Shown here: piece by piece, positions 1 to 7,902 of the stretch
Layout: every line of letters starts with the position of its first letter
Position numbering within the stretch: position 1 is the stretch's first letter
DNA from: Sphingobacteriaceae bacterium
GTDB lineage: Bacteria; Bacteroidota; Bacteroidia; Sphingobacteriales; Sphingobacteriaceae
NCBI GenBank assembly: GCA_947478315.1
Contig: CANJWF010000022.1
Span: 1 to 11,587, forward strand
DNA: 11,587 bases
Direction of reading: 5' to 3'
Notes under the pieces: model-generated
Told to the model about the DNA's origin: nothing
The model's input: only the letters and a program-made list of their open reading frames with translations
The model's database searches: none
Position numbers and translations under genes: made by a program

Positions 1-20
1 AAAATTCAAACTTTATTCCG

Positions 21-455
21 ATGAAAATTATCCCTCATTTTATCATTTTGGCGTTCTTTGTTTTATTCGCATGTAAAAAATCTGAAGAAGACAGACGTAA
101 CGTGGTATTGCAAATTAAGAATGAAAGCACACAAACAGCTACCATAAAATTGTGTGCCTCTCTTCCTTTCGGACCTATGAATACAAAATTGCTCTATACG
201 GATTCAATAATTTTTGATGTAGGCTCACAACAAAAATTTGAAAAGATATGGTACAAACCAAAATATATTAGCGATACACACGAAGGATTCATGGATATAA
301 TTGTTAACAAAGATACTTTATACGGGGTTTTGACCGTTTATGGAGAAAAATTGATTCAAAATACGATTGATTTATCCATCAAACAAGATACGGTTATTAT
401 GCATAAACCCGATTTATCCGTTCTTTTAAAAAAATGGCACAAATATCAACACTAA
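21..455 (+). CDS. Small lipoprotein A of the lipoprotein/WWW array (unknown function)
   Basis: A 144-residue protein with a lipoprotein signal peptide: a hydrophobic stretch at residues 7-17 ends in a lipobox LFAC, with Cys18 as the predicted lipidated residue. The mature start reads CKKSEEDRR. Acidic residues shortly after the Cys resemble the Bacteroidota signal that sends lipoproteins to the outer face of the outer membrane, so surface exposure is a reasonable inference. The mature part is rich in beta-type alternation and has no enzyme motif that I recognise. Its segment NVVLQIKNE corresponds to NAVLHIKNE in lipoprotein B and NAVVTIKNY in lipoprotein C, followed in each by an IK or VK pair and later by an IW- or TW-type motif, so the three are diverged paralogues. 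The ATG at 21 is the natural start because it directly precedes the signal peptide. The array may extend upstream, out of the window. A gap of about 120 bp separates it from the next gene. Function is unknown. Confidence 0.8.
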   Translation: MKIIPHFIILAFFVLFACKKSEEDRRNVVLQIKNESTQTATIKLCASLPFGPMNTKLLYTDSIIFDVGSQQKFEKIWYKPKYISDTHEGFMDIIVNKDTLYGVLTVYGEKLIQNTIDLSIKQDTVIMHKPDLSVLLKKWHKYQH

Positions 456-577
456 AAGGATTGTTCAGTAATATGTTAAATGTATGATGATTGATTTTGA
501 TTCTATGACAAGCACTGCCTCAACTTTCAAATAATCTTTTTGTCATATTGTGTAACTGTATAATCAACCCGCTTCTG

Positions 578-817
578 ATGAATCTGAACGAACAGGATTA
601 TCACAATAATCAAACAGGTAGGGTTATTTTTAATCTTTCGTCGCGTATCGATGTTCAGCGTCGTTGGTGGTGGTGGGATAAAAAAACATTAGTTTGCCCT
701 AGTGATGATGAGTATCGGGATATAGCAAAAGCAAGAACGGATAGGGCTTATAAAGTAGATTTTACCGTTAGTGCGGTACGAGCTACTCATTATGAGAATT
801 TAGTTTATTTTCAATAA
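578..817 (+). CDS. Small Trp-rich WWW protein, copy 1 (unknown function)
   Basis: A protein of 79 residues if the ATG at 578 is used. An upstream TTG at 548 would add 10 residues. It contains a run of four Trp preceded by a basic pair (QRRWWWWDKK), then VCPSDDEYRDIAKARTDRA and a C-terminal HYENLVYF. There is no signal peptide or membrane span, so taken alone it should be cytoplasmic, unlike its lipoprotein neighbours. The core is 54/67 identical to WWW copy 2. Many nucleotide differences in the 3' half are synonymous or conservative and the frame is kept, which supports real coding. The N-terminal extension before TGRVIF is not shared with copy 2, so the start is uncertain. Lipoprotein B begins 8 bp after the stop, consistent with co-transcription. 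I do not recognise the family. It could be a free-standing small protein, a partner of the lipoproteins, or the detached end of a larger protein. Confidence 0.65.
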   Translation: MNLNEQDYHNNQTGRVIFNLSSRIDVQRRWWWWDKKTLVCPSDDEYRDIAKARTDRAYKVDFTVSAVRATHYENLVYFQ

Positions 818-825
818 TCGGTGGT

Positions 826-1245
826 ATGAAACGAATTTTTGTAATGACGGTAATGTGTTTAGGGTGTTTTTTATTGTCGCAATGTGAACTTATCGACTCC
901 TATAAAACACTTCAGCACATGGACACGCGTATGGATGGAACTCGAGAATTAAACGCGGTATTGCATATTAAAAACGAACGAGCAGATACGATTAGGGTTA
1001 AAATTTTGGCTCATATAGGGAGGTTGAATTCCGATTCGCTTTTCTTGAAAATTAATCCTCAGGCTACTTTACATCATACTTGGGTAAAGCCTAAAGAGGT
1101 TGGTGCAGGAGGATACGGTTCACTAGAACTACGGGTATTGAATGATACTATTAAGCCACTCTCTTTTGGGTATTATGATTACGGTTTTGGTGGGCATAAC
1201 ACGTTTAGTTTTACGGTACAGTCTACTACTGTTAAACGATATTGA
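826..1245 (+). CDS. Small lipoprotein B of the array (unknown function)
   Basis: A 139-residue protein with an N-terminal hydrophobic signal sequence and two candidate lipidation sites. Cys20 (LLSQC) lies at the usual distance but has an unusual Gln at -1. Cys14 (CLGC) has a better Gly at -1 but leaves a hydrophobic start to the mature chain. Neither site is followed by the Lys/acid-rich residues seen in lipoproteins A and C, so sorting may differ. The mature domain contains LNAVLHIKNERADTIRVKI, aligning with the IKN segment of the two neighbours, then HHTWVKP, and a Gly/aromatic-rich tail (FGYYDYGFGGHN). The start lies 8 bp after the stop of WWW copy 1. Its TGA lies 5 bp before the preferred ATG of WWW copy 2 and overlaps an alternative TTG, so these genes are tightly packed. 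The protein is probably a beta-rich envelope protein; no function can be assigned. Confidence 0.75.
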   Translation: MKRIFVMTVMCLGCFLLSQCELIDSYKTLQHMDTRMDGTRELNAVLHIKNERADTIRVKILAHIGRLNSDSLFLKINPQATLHHTWVKPKEVGAGGYGSLELRVLNDTIKPLSFGYYDYGFGGHNTFSFTVQSTTVKRY

Positions 1246-1250
1246 ACTTT

Positions 1251-1460
1251 ATGAAAACAGGTAGGGTTATTTTTAATCTTTCGTCGCGTATCGATGTTCA
1301 GCGTCGTTGGTGGTGGTTTGATAAACGAACGTTGGTTTGCCCCAGTGATGATCAATATAGGGATATGGCAAAAGCAAGAACGGATAGGGCTACTCAAGTA
1401 GGCTTATCCGTGAGTGCCGTACAATCGATTCATTATGAAAATTTGGTCTATTTTTGGTAA
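1251..1460 (+). CDS. Small Trp-rich WWW protein, copy 2 (unknown function)
   Basis: A 69-residue protein starting at the ATG at 1251 (MKTGRVIF); a TTG at 1242 would add three residues. It matches WWW copy 1 over the whole 67-residue core: QRRWWWFDKR (three Trp then Phe, instead of four Trp), VCPSDDQYRDMAKARTDRA and HYENLVYFW. The first third of the gene is part of a 63-bp stretch identical to copy 1 at every base, while the rest has diverged. This suggests recent gene conversion or constraint on the DNA or RNA itself. There is no signal peptide, membrane span or known catalytic motif. The gene sits 5 bp after lipoprotein B and 20 bp before lipoprotein C. The short MKTGRV start here suggests that the longer N-terminus predicted for copy 1 may not be essential. 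Confidence 0.68.
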   Translation: MKTGRVIFNLSSRIDVQRRWWWFDKRTLVCPSDDQYRDMAKARTDRATQVGLSVSAVQSIHYENLVYFW

Positions 1461-1480
1461 TCATATTAAATATCAATACC

Positions 1481-1906
1481 ATGAAAATGTTGTTTGTTGC
1501 CTTGTTGGCGAGTATTTGTTTCACTAGTTGCAAAAAAGAAGAAGATAAACCTCAAAATGCCGTGGTAACCATTAAGAATTACCGAGACAGTATTTTACAA
1601 GTAAAAATTTATTCAGAATTTGGTGGGCGTTCCGATTTGGATACTACACGTTTAAGCATAGCACCCAAAGATACGATGAAAATAATTTGGAGTGGAAGTG
1701 AAACTGGACACATGTATAAGGCAAAAGGAGAGGGAGCGTTAGTAATGATGGTTTTACCCACGAATAAAAGATATGGTGTTGCCTACTTCAGTGCTGGAAG
1801 ATTTAATAACCCACCATATAATCGCTTTGTTTTTAGCATATATAAGGATAGTGTTCTATCAGGGGGAATTGTTCAAACACCAATACCTGCGGTACGTGGG
1901 CAGTAG
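1481..1906 (+). CDS. Small lipoprotein C of the array (unknown function)
   Basis: A 141-residue protein starting at the ATG at 1481; an in-frame TTG at 1454 would overlap the WWW2 stop and spoil the signal peptide. The signal sequence MKMLFVALLASICFTSC has a typical Bacteroidota lipobox, and Cys17 is the predicted lipidated residue. The mature start CKKEEDKPQ has Lys followed by acidic residues, close to the described Bacteroidota surface-export signal, so an outer-face location is plausible. The IKN segment (NAVVTIKNYRDS), an IIW motif and the later FVFSIYKD strand align with lipoproteins A and B. It is the last gene of the array: no third WWW gene follows, and a strong hairpin terminator lies about 90 bp downstream. 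Function is unknown; the paralogy and packing suggest the three lipoproteins act on related partners or ligands. Confidence 0.78.
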   Translation: MKMLFVALLASICFTSCKKEEDKPQNAVVTIKNYRDSILQVKIYSEFGGRSDLDTTRLSIAPKDTMKIIWSGSETGHMYKAKGEGALVMMVLPTNKRYGVAYFSAGRFNNPPYNRFVFSIYKDSVLSGGIVQTPIPAVRGQ

Positions 1907-1994
1907 TTGAGATATCCAAGTTTTGCTTTGATGAAATATGCTATTTGTTACTAAGTTGAAGCATTGTCTATAGCGTATTTGGATACACTACCTC

Positions 1995-2039
1995 AAACGT
2001 CATCGTAAGACTTATAGTCGTCTACGATGACGTTTTTTT
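1995..2039. terminator. Intrinsic terminator between the lipoprotein array and tsaD
   Basis: An 11-bp stem (ACGTCATCGTA at 1997-2007 with its complement at 2023-2033) is extended inwards by GAC/GTC across a bulged A and closed by an 8-nt loop. A T run at 2033-2039 follows on the + strand, so it should terminate the lipoprotein array. AA/TT at the base adds pairs. The tsaD stop codon (2038-2040, - strand) lies in the T run, so tsaD mRNA reads into the same hairpin. There it is followed by only three T, so termination in that direction is weaker but possible. Confidence 0.82.
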
Positions 2040-3042
2040 AAATAGGCATTCGTGCTAATGGACTTACTTGCTGTGAACAGAAATCGTGTTTTAATAGTTT
2101 ATGATAACCCGCAATGGCAATCATTGCGGCATTATCTGTGCAGTATTCAAATTTTGGTATGTATATACTCCAATGATGTTGTTTTCCTAACTTTTCTAAT
2201 GCTGTGCGTAGGCCTGAATTGGCAGACACTCCACCTGCAATAGCAATGTGTTTGATTTGATAATCTTTGGCGGCTTTTTCTAATTTTTCTGATAGTATGG
2301 TAACAATACGATGTTGTACTGAGGCACAAATATCAGGTAGGTGTTCCTTAACGAAGTTCGGATTGATAGCAGTTTGTGCTCGTATGAAGTATAAAATGGA
2401 CGTTTTTAGCCCACTAAAGCTGAAATTATAGCCGTCGATGTTGGGTTTTGGAAAAGTGAATGCGCTGCCATTACCCTCTTGTGCATATTTATCAATAAGG
2501 GGTCCTCCGGGGTAAGGTAAACCGATAATTTTAGCTGTTTTATCGAATGCTTCGCCTGCTGCGTCGTCAATAGTTTCGCCAATGACGACCATATCAAAAT
2601 AATCCTTCACCAGTACAATTTGAGTATGCCCTCCAGATACGGTAAGACATATAAATGGAAATTTCGGATGAGGTGCATCAATAAAATGGGCTAATATGTG
2701 TGCTTGCATATGATTGACGGAAGCCAAAGGAATATTTAATCCTAAAGCGAGGGCTTTGGCAAATGAAACGCCCACTAAAAGGGCGCCTAGTAGTCCAGGA
2801 CCTTTTGTAAAAGCAATTAAATTAAGGTCATTTTTGTGTATTTTCGCATCTTGTAGGGCTTGATGAACTACGGGAACTATGTTTTGCTGATGCGCGCGCG
2901 AAGCCAATTCGGGCACTACGCCACCGTATTGTTGATGAACTTCTTGGCTGGCAATTACGTTTGAAGCTATTTTGCCGTCTATGCAAACCGAGGCCGCAGT
3001 TTCGTCGCAAGAAGATTCTATTCCAAGTATAATTTTAGACAT
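2038..3042 (-). CDS. tsaD: tRNA N6-adenosine threonylcarbamoyltransferase TsaD
   Basis: TsaD transfers the threonylcarbamoyl group from threonylcarbamoyl-AMP to A37 of tRNAs reading ANN codons, forming t6A. In bacteria it works with TsaB and TsaE after TsaC/TsaC2 make the donor; none of these is in the window. The 334-residue length is normal for the family. The N-terminal ASKHA signature GIESSCDETAASV is at residues 7-19. The metal-binding His pair is HMQAH at 111-115, followed by the TVSGGHTQIV nucleotide-binding segment. The C-terminal CTDNAAMIA motif has the metal-ligand Asp at 303. All key residues are intact. The ATG at 3042 gives the family-standard start, with only MSKII before GIESS. 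It diverges from tamB across 36 bp, an arrangement I recall from other Bacteroidota. A TAnnTTTG-like box (TAGCTTTG) lies on its strand at 3127-3120, inside tamB, but I see no matching upstream element. Confidence 0.97.
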   Translation of the reverse strand: MSKIILGIESSCDETAASVCIDGKIASNVIASQEVHQQYGGVVPELASRAHQQNIVPVVHQALQDAKIHKNDLNLIAFTKGPGLLGALLVGVSFAKALALGLNIPLASVNHMQAHILAHFIDAPHPKFPFICLTVSGGHTQIVLVKDYFDMVVIGETIDDAAGEAFDKTAKIIGLPYPGGPLIDKYAQEGNGSAFTFPKPNIDGYNFSFSGLKTSILYFIRAQTAINPNFVKEHLPDICASVQHRIVTILSEKLEKAAKDYQIKHIAIAGGVSANSGLRTALEKLGKQHHWSIYIPKFEYCTDNAAMIAIAGYHKLLKHDFCSQQVSPLARMPI

Positions 3043-3078
3043 TCATTTAGGGATTGGGAATTAGAAATTAGGAAAGGT
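3043..3078. promoter_or_regulatory. 36-bp divergent tsaD/tamB intergenic region
   Basis: Both genes start from this gap, so their promoters must lie in it or overlap the opposite gene's 5' end. On the + strand it is purine-rich and quasi-repetitive: ATTTAGG, ATTGGG, AATTAG and AAATTAGG follow each other at short intervals, ending in AGGAAAGG next to the tamB ATG. The last purine block could act as a ribosome-binding site but sits very close to the start codon. No clear TAnnTTTG box lies within the gap. Confidence 0.4.
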
Positions 3079-6000
3079 ATGCTGCTACACCAATTTCAGT
3101 TTACACTTTCCTCAAAGTTCAAAGCTATCAAAAAAACGATTAAGATATCATTATTAGTCCTGTCGATGTTGATTGCATTGGCATGGGGAGCATTGTACGC
3201 ACTTCGATTTAAAACAGTTCAAACACGTGCTTGTCAATATGTTGTTTCAATACTTTCAGAGCAATTGCATGCTAAGGTATCGGTGCAATCGGTAGATTTT
3301 CGTCTTTTTTCTTCTTTGATAATCAAGGGCTTTTTAGTGCACGATTTAACCAAAGATACGCTTCTATATGCTGATGAATTGGCGGTTTCATTTAAGTGGA
3401 TGTCGCTTAGGAAACGGACAGTGGCGCTTCGCAATGTTCGATTGCTTGGGGGAAAATTCAATCTGAAATCATCGGATGGCAATACGAGTAATTTAGACTT
3501 TTTGATTCGATATTTTGCTGGAGGAAAATCTTCCAAAGGAGGTGGCTCAAAATTTACTTTTACCTTGGATAGGCTTTTGTTGGAAAAATTTACGTTCACT
3601 TACCGATTAAAAGGCGCTGAGCCAATGAAGGGGCGTATCAATTATGACGATGTTTATGTGAGAGATTTTAACATGGAAGTAGAGAAGCCTCGGATGGAGC
3701 ATGGCGTATTTAAGGGGCATATATTGCATTTGAGTTTAAAAGAAAAAAGTGGGTTTGTGTTGAATGATTTAACGACCGAGTGTGTTATAGGTCAAAATCG
3801 GATGGAATTTAGTAAACTGTATCTGAAAATAGCACAAACAGTGGTGCGTGGGTATTATGGTATGTTTTATCGTTCTTTTAGTGATTTTGGAGATTACAAT
3901 AACAAGGTAATCATGGTAGGCGAATTACATCATACGCAAGTTAACCTACAAGATATTGCTTTTTTTGCACCGCCGGTTATGCCCCTTTATAATCTTTCTG
4001 TAGGGTTAAATGGTAGAATAGTTGGCCCCGTTAATCGGTTAAAAGCTAATAATTTATTGATTAAATTGGGTACTGCAACGTATGCAAAAGGTACCTTTCT
4101 GATAAAACATACCGACAATCCGAAAAAAATATTTATGGATTTTAAATTTCGTAACCTAGGTACCAATCAACGAGATTTAGCCACGATTCTTCCTGTTTTT
4201 TTTCCAATATCATCTCAGCAAATTCCTACACGCTTATCCAATTTAGGCTATGTGAATTTTAAGGGCAATTTTACAGGCACTTTGTCTCAAATGAATGCAC
4301 AGGGATTCATTAAAACTAACTTGGGATTGTTAGATATGCGTGCGAATTTGTTAACGGCAAATTTTGATATACAAAAGATGCAGTATACGGCCTTGTTGGC
4401 AACCCCTCGTTTTGTGATAGGCAATTTGCTCGCAGAATCCGGACTGATGATACCAACTGACGAAGTGATTTTACGGGCTCAAATTGCGGGTGTTGGGTTT
4501 AATCCTCAAAATTTGTCAGAGCAGTTGAATGTTGAAATTCAAAAAATTCAAATTAAAGGAGTTACTCTTCACGATGTTACTGCCGATGGCTTATATACGC
4601 AAAAGATTTTTAAAGGTAATATTCGCTTAGCGGATGATAATTTTCAGGCTTCTTTTAATGGTCTATTGGATTTTAGCAATCATGCAAAATTTGTTTTCAA
4701 TGCACACGTTGATAAGCTTAATGCTCATTTGTTGGGTCTTCCGCAAGATTCGGTGTTTGTTTCAGGAGATGTGATTGCCGATTTCTCGGGGCACAATTTT
4801 TATGATTTTAAAGGTCAATGTGCTATAAAACAGGCTTCTATATTTGATGTGCAAAAGCAATATTTTATTAACGCTATTGATTTTTCGGCTTATGGACAGG
4901 GCGCGCATCGTGTATTTCAATTACGTTCAGACTTGTTTGATGCAGAAATTAATGGGGTTTGTTATCTGCCAGATTTGCCTATTGCTTTTGCTAAAGTAGT
5001 TAATCGTTACCTGCCATCTTATACCTATACGAAACGTTCTTTTGGGGAGCAAAATTTCGATTTCGATTTTAATATTAAAAACATTGCCCCGTTTACCGCT
5101 TTCTTCTTGCCTGATTTGCATGTACACAAAGGCGGAAAATTTAGGGGTTCGTTTCATTCTATGCAAGATTCTGTGGTGCTTAACGGTGCAATTGATGATT
5201 TCTCCTACAAAAACATTGGATTTAAAAAATTAATCATAGACCAAAGTTCAGCACAAGATAGGTTAGAAGCCTTTGCTTCTTTGGATGAAATAGATTTACC
5301 AACAGGTATTCCTGTTCATAATATTATTGTTGCCAATCTTTTACGTAATGATACATTGAATTTTAACTTAAAAGTATCTGATCAAAAAGATTGGAATGAG
5401 ATGGATATTAATGGTTTATTGACGTTTCAAGAAGATAAGTGTGCCCCTTTCTTATTCACTATTTTACCCTCTAAGTTATTGCTGGAGAATAAAGTTTGGC
5501 ACATTAATGATTTAGCTAAAATTCAACTTGGATATCAATGTTTGAAAATTCAAAACTTGCAAATTGCGAGAGAAAATCAATCATTGAACATCAGCGCAGA
5601 TACGCACGAAGCGCGTATAGATGCAAGTTTTATATTGTCTAAAATTAATTTCGATTCATTTGGTTATACCCTTAAACATATTTATGGACTTGATTTAAAA
5701 GGGGAACTCAATGGTAAAATCGACGTGTTTAATGTTGCACGTAACCCTGTTGCGACTTGTGATATTCGAATCGATAAGATGGCTGTTAACAATGTATCTG
5801 CGGGAGATATTACGCTTAAAAGTAGTTTCGATGCCGAACACCATCTTTTATCGTATTTGGCTCATCTAGAAGATAATAAAAAACAACTATTGTCTTTTTC
5901 AGGCAATTTAGATACAGACCGCAAAACGATAGATGGAGAAATCAATATTACTGATTTTAGCGTGCCCGTTTTTGAGCCATTTATCAAATCGTATGTAGCA

Positions 6001-7563
6001 AACCTTCAGGGCAATCTTGGCGGTTTACTAAAATTAACCGGCAATATTAGTAAGCCAATTATTTCTGGGATGTTAGAATTGAGGGGACTTAAAGGAACTA
6101 TTAATTATTTGAATACCACTTACCAAGTTACAGACAAGTTACTGATAAATGAGGGAATTATTAGTTTTAACAACGTGGTTTTTGTAGACACCCGTAAGCA
6201 CAACGCCATCGCTAACGGTACGATAGATGTTCGTGATATATTAAGACCCAAGTTTAATGTAAATATGCTTGCCGATGACTTGGTAATGATGAATACCAGC
6301 AGTAAAGATAATGCAGATTTTTATGGAAAGATGATAGGTAGTGGAACTGCTAATTTTATGGGTGAAATTCGAGACATGAGCATGAATTTTACCATTCAAA
6401 CCGAACCTGGCACTATTTGTAATTTATCTTTTTCGGGTAATAGCAAAGTGTCGGATAATGAATTTATTCGGTTTGTAAGTAAAGATACGCTGCGGGCGAA
6501 CAATCGTTCTAATATACCCAATGGACTTACCATTAATGTTGCTTTGAATATAGATGAATCTGCCGTTGCCAATATTCAAACGAATGTAGGTAAGTTAACC
6601 ACACAGGGTAAGGGAAATATCAATCTCAAATTATCTTCTTTAGGCGATTTCTCTATGTCGGGAGATTATTTGATTACTAAGGGGCGTTATGAATTAAGTT
6701 CTCAAAATGCTTTGATTAGTAATTTAGGGAAAAAATTAGAGCTCCGTGAAGGAAGCACCATTAAATGGTCTGGTAATCCCACAGATGCGCTATTGGATGT
6801 GAAAGCGGTGTATCCTGTAGTTACTCAAATAGCTCCTCTATACCAAGCCGCAGGCAGAGTGCTTTCTGATTCCGACCCTAAATCCTATCAACAATATCCT
6901 GTCGATGTTATTTTGTCATTAAAAGGTTTATTAACTACTCCAGATATAGCATTCGATATAAATTTTCCTACAGATGCTACCGTTAAGGATGATTTAAGTA
7001 CGTATTTGAACGACAACAATAAGTTTACCCAAGCGGTAAGCTTGATGATTAAACGTAGCTTTAGTAAGGGCAATGCCGATATTGTAGATAGTAAGGCTGG
7101 CTTGCAAATAGGAGCAGAATATATTTTTAATCAGGCCAACCATTTAATGGCAGAACTGTTGGGGGTTCAGTTTATTAACTTCAATTCTCGTTCCTTAAAC
7201 GATATACAAACTTCTTTGAAGTTATTTAACAATAGGTTGGCATTTAATGGAGGTGTTATTAACAATGGTCAGAACTTAAGCAAGAAATCTACCGATGCTG
7301 AGAGTACCGCATTAAGTACCTTAAACAATACGGTTGCAACCAATTTAAGTATAGATGTTGAAGCGTCTTATCTCATCAAAAAAGATGGAAGTCTTACCGT
7401 TAGGGCTTATAATAGACCTTCTACGTTTAATATCTATAATTTAAACGGAGGACAGTCTATCAATGGAATAGGATTGGTTTTTTATAAAGATTTCGATGCT
7501 GTATTAGACATTTTTCGTTCTAGCAAACGGGAGAAAAATTTTATAAAATCTGCCAATAAATAG
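3079..7563 (+). CDS. tamB: TamB-family translocation/assembly protein (DUF490)
   Basis: A 1,494-residue AsmA-like envelope protein of the TamB family. Known members are anchored in the inner membrane and span the periplasm as a long beta-rich groove, aiding outer-membrane protein assembly and, in related proteins, lipid transport. The N-terminus has a basic segment (KFKAIKKTIK) and one membrane anchor at about residues 23-42. The first ~130 residues show the AsmA/TamB-like opening (VQTRACQYVVSILSEQL, then KVSVQSVDFRLFSSLIIKGF). Long repetitive beta-strand sequence follows. The C-terminal DUF490 domain covers roughly residues 1030-1480, with segments such as GTIDVRDILRPKFNVNM and GKGNINLKLSSLGDFSMSG. 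The C-terminus (GIGLVFYKDFDAVLDIFRS) matches my recollection of Bacteroidota TamB endings. Length is typical for the phylum and larger than E. coli TamB (about 1,260). The frame is uninterrupted. Bacteroidota TamB is thought to work with an Omp85 protein, TamL, which is not in the window. Confidence 0.93.
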   Translation: MLLHQFQFTLSSKFKAIKKTIKISLLVLSMLIALAWGALYALRFKTVQTRACQYVVSILSEQLHAKVSVQSVDFRLFSSLIIKGFLVHDLTKDTLLYADELAVSFKWMSLRKRTVALRNVRLLGGKFNLKSSDGNTSNLDFLIRYFAGGKSSKGGGSKFTFTLDRLLLEKFTFTYRLKGAEPMKGRINYDDVYVRDFNMEVEKPRMEHGVFKGHILHLSLKEKSGFVLNDLTTECVIGQNRMEFSKLYLKIAQTVVRGYYGMFYRSFSDFGDYNNKVIMVGELHHTQVNLQDIAFFAPPVMPLYNLSVGLNGRIVGPVNRLKANNLLIKLGTATYAKGTFLIKHTDNPKKIFMDFKFRNLGTNQRDLATILPVFFPISSQQIPTRLSNLGYVNFKGNFTGTLSQMNAQGFIKTNLGLLDMRANLLTANFDIQKMQYTALLATPRFVIGNLLAESGLMIPTDEVILRAQIAGVGFNPQNLSEQLNVEIQKIQIKGVTLHDVTADGLYTQKIFKGNIRLADDNFQASFNGLLDFSNHAKFVFNAHVDKLNAHLLGLPQDSVFVSGDVIADFSGHNFYDFKGQCAIKQASIFDVQKQYFINAIDFSAYGQGAHRVFQLRSDLFDAEINGVCYLPDLPIAFAKVVNRYLPSYTYTKRSFGEQNFDFDFNIKNIAPFTAFFLPDLHVHKGGKFRGSFHSMQDSVVLNGAIDDFSYKNIGFKKLIIDQSSAQDRLEAFASLDEIDLPTGIPVHNIIVANLLRNDTLNFNLKVSDQKDWNEMDINGLLTFQEDKCAPFLFTILPSKLLLENKVWHINDLAKIQLGYQCLKIQNLQIARENQSLNISADTHEARIDASFILSKINFDSFGYTLKHIYGLDLKGELNGKIDVFNVARNPVATCDIRIDKMAVNNVSAGDITLKSSFDAEHHLLSYLAHLEDNKKQLLSFSGNLDTDRKTIDGEINITDFSVPVFEPFIKSYVANLQGNLGGLLKLTGNISKPIISGMLELRGLKGTINYLNTTYQVTDKLLINEGIISFNNVVFVDTRKHNAIANGTIDVRDILRPKFNVNMLADDLVMMNTSSKDNADFYGKMIGSGTANFMGEIRDMSMNFTIQTEPGTICNLSFSGNSKVSDNEFIRFVSKDTLRANNRSNIPNGLTINVALNIDESAVANIQTNVGKLTTQGKGNINLKLSSLGDFSMSGDYLITKGRYELSSQNALISNLGKKLELREGSTIKWSGNPTDALLDVKAVYPVVTQIAPLYQAAGRVLSDSDPKSYQQYPVDVILSLKGLLTTPDIAFDINFPTDATVKDDLSTYLNDNNKFTQAVSLMIKRSFSKGNADIVDSKAGLQIGAEYIFNQANHLMAELLGVQFINFNSRSLNDIQTSLKLFNNRLAFNGGVINNGQNLSKKSTDAESTALSTLNNTVATNLSIDVEASYLIKKDGSLTVRAYNRPSTFNIYNLNGGQSINGIGLVFYKDFDAVLDIFRSSKREKNFIKSANK

Positions 7564-7638
7564 TTGAAAATAAAGTATTTAATTTCTTTTGAGGGTCGCG
7601 ATTATTTAGTTCGCCATCAAAGTCATCGGCATTTACCT

Positions 7639-7665
7639 CTTCTTTTTTCTCCGCGAAAAAAGAAG
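7639..7665. repeat. Perfect 10-bp inverted repeat (hairpin)
   Basis: CTTCTTTTTT at 7639-7648 is exactly complementary to AAAAAAGAAG at 7656-7665, around a 7-nt loop CTCCGCG. It follows tamB and could stop transcription on the - strand, where the arm is T-rich, but the stem is mostly A-T. I believe similar hairpins recur between genes in Bacteroidota; that is recollection, not something shown here. Confidence 0.6.
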
Positions 7666-7676
7666 TAAAAAAGCTC

Positions 7677-7746
7677 GTCGCTGCATATTGTGCTTCGAAA
7701 GTCAATGCGTTAGCAATTTGCTGCTTGCCGCACAATATAAGGCGAC
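7677..7746. repeat. Two-step inverted repeat, GTCGC / ATATTGTGC arms
   Basis: The left arm has GTCGC (7677-7681), three unpaired bases, then ATATTGTGC (7685-7693). The right arm has GCACAATAT (7730-7738), three unpaired bases, then GCGAC (7742-7746). The 14 paired bases with a symmetric 3x3 internal loop enclose a 36-nt loop. That symmetry is unlikely by chance and suggests a structured repeat or the ends of a very small element. Confidence 0.6.
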
Positions 7747-7885
7747 AGAGGACGCTTATTAAGGATCACTGCGTTTCGTGCTTCTATTTATGTTTTTACG
7801 GTCATGTATGCATAAGCTTTTCTGCAAGATTTCTACAAATTCCATCAAAACCTTGCCTATTTTTAACCCGTATTTTCAATACAAT

Positions 7886-7902
7886 AATCTATAAAATAGA
7901 TT
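7886..7902. terminator. Weak AT-only hairpin downstream of ribBA
   Basis: AATCTAT at 7886-7892 pairs with ATAGATT at 7896-7902 around a 3-nt loop, about 25 bp past the ribBA stop. The position suits a ribBA terminator, but the stem has only two G-C pairs and no strong T run follows on the - strand, so this is tentative. Confidence 0.25.

Noticed and set aside
1179..1397. - strand frame across the lipoprotein B/WWW2 junction
   Set aside because: It is antisense to two better-supported genes and has no family resemblance.
3120..3127. TAGCTTTG as a tsaD promoter box on the - strand
   Set aside because: It fits TAnnTTTG, but no TTG-type upstream element is at the right distance and it lies about 80 bp inside tamB; too weak to list as a site.
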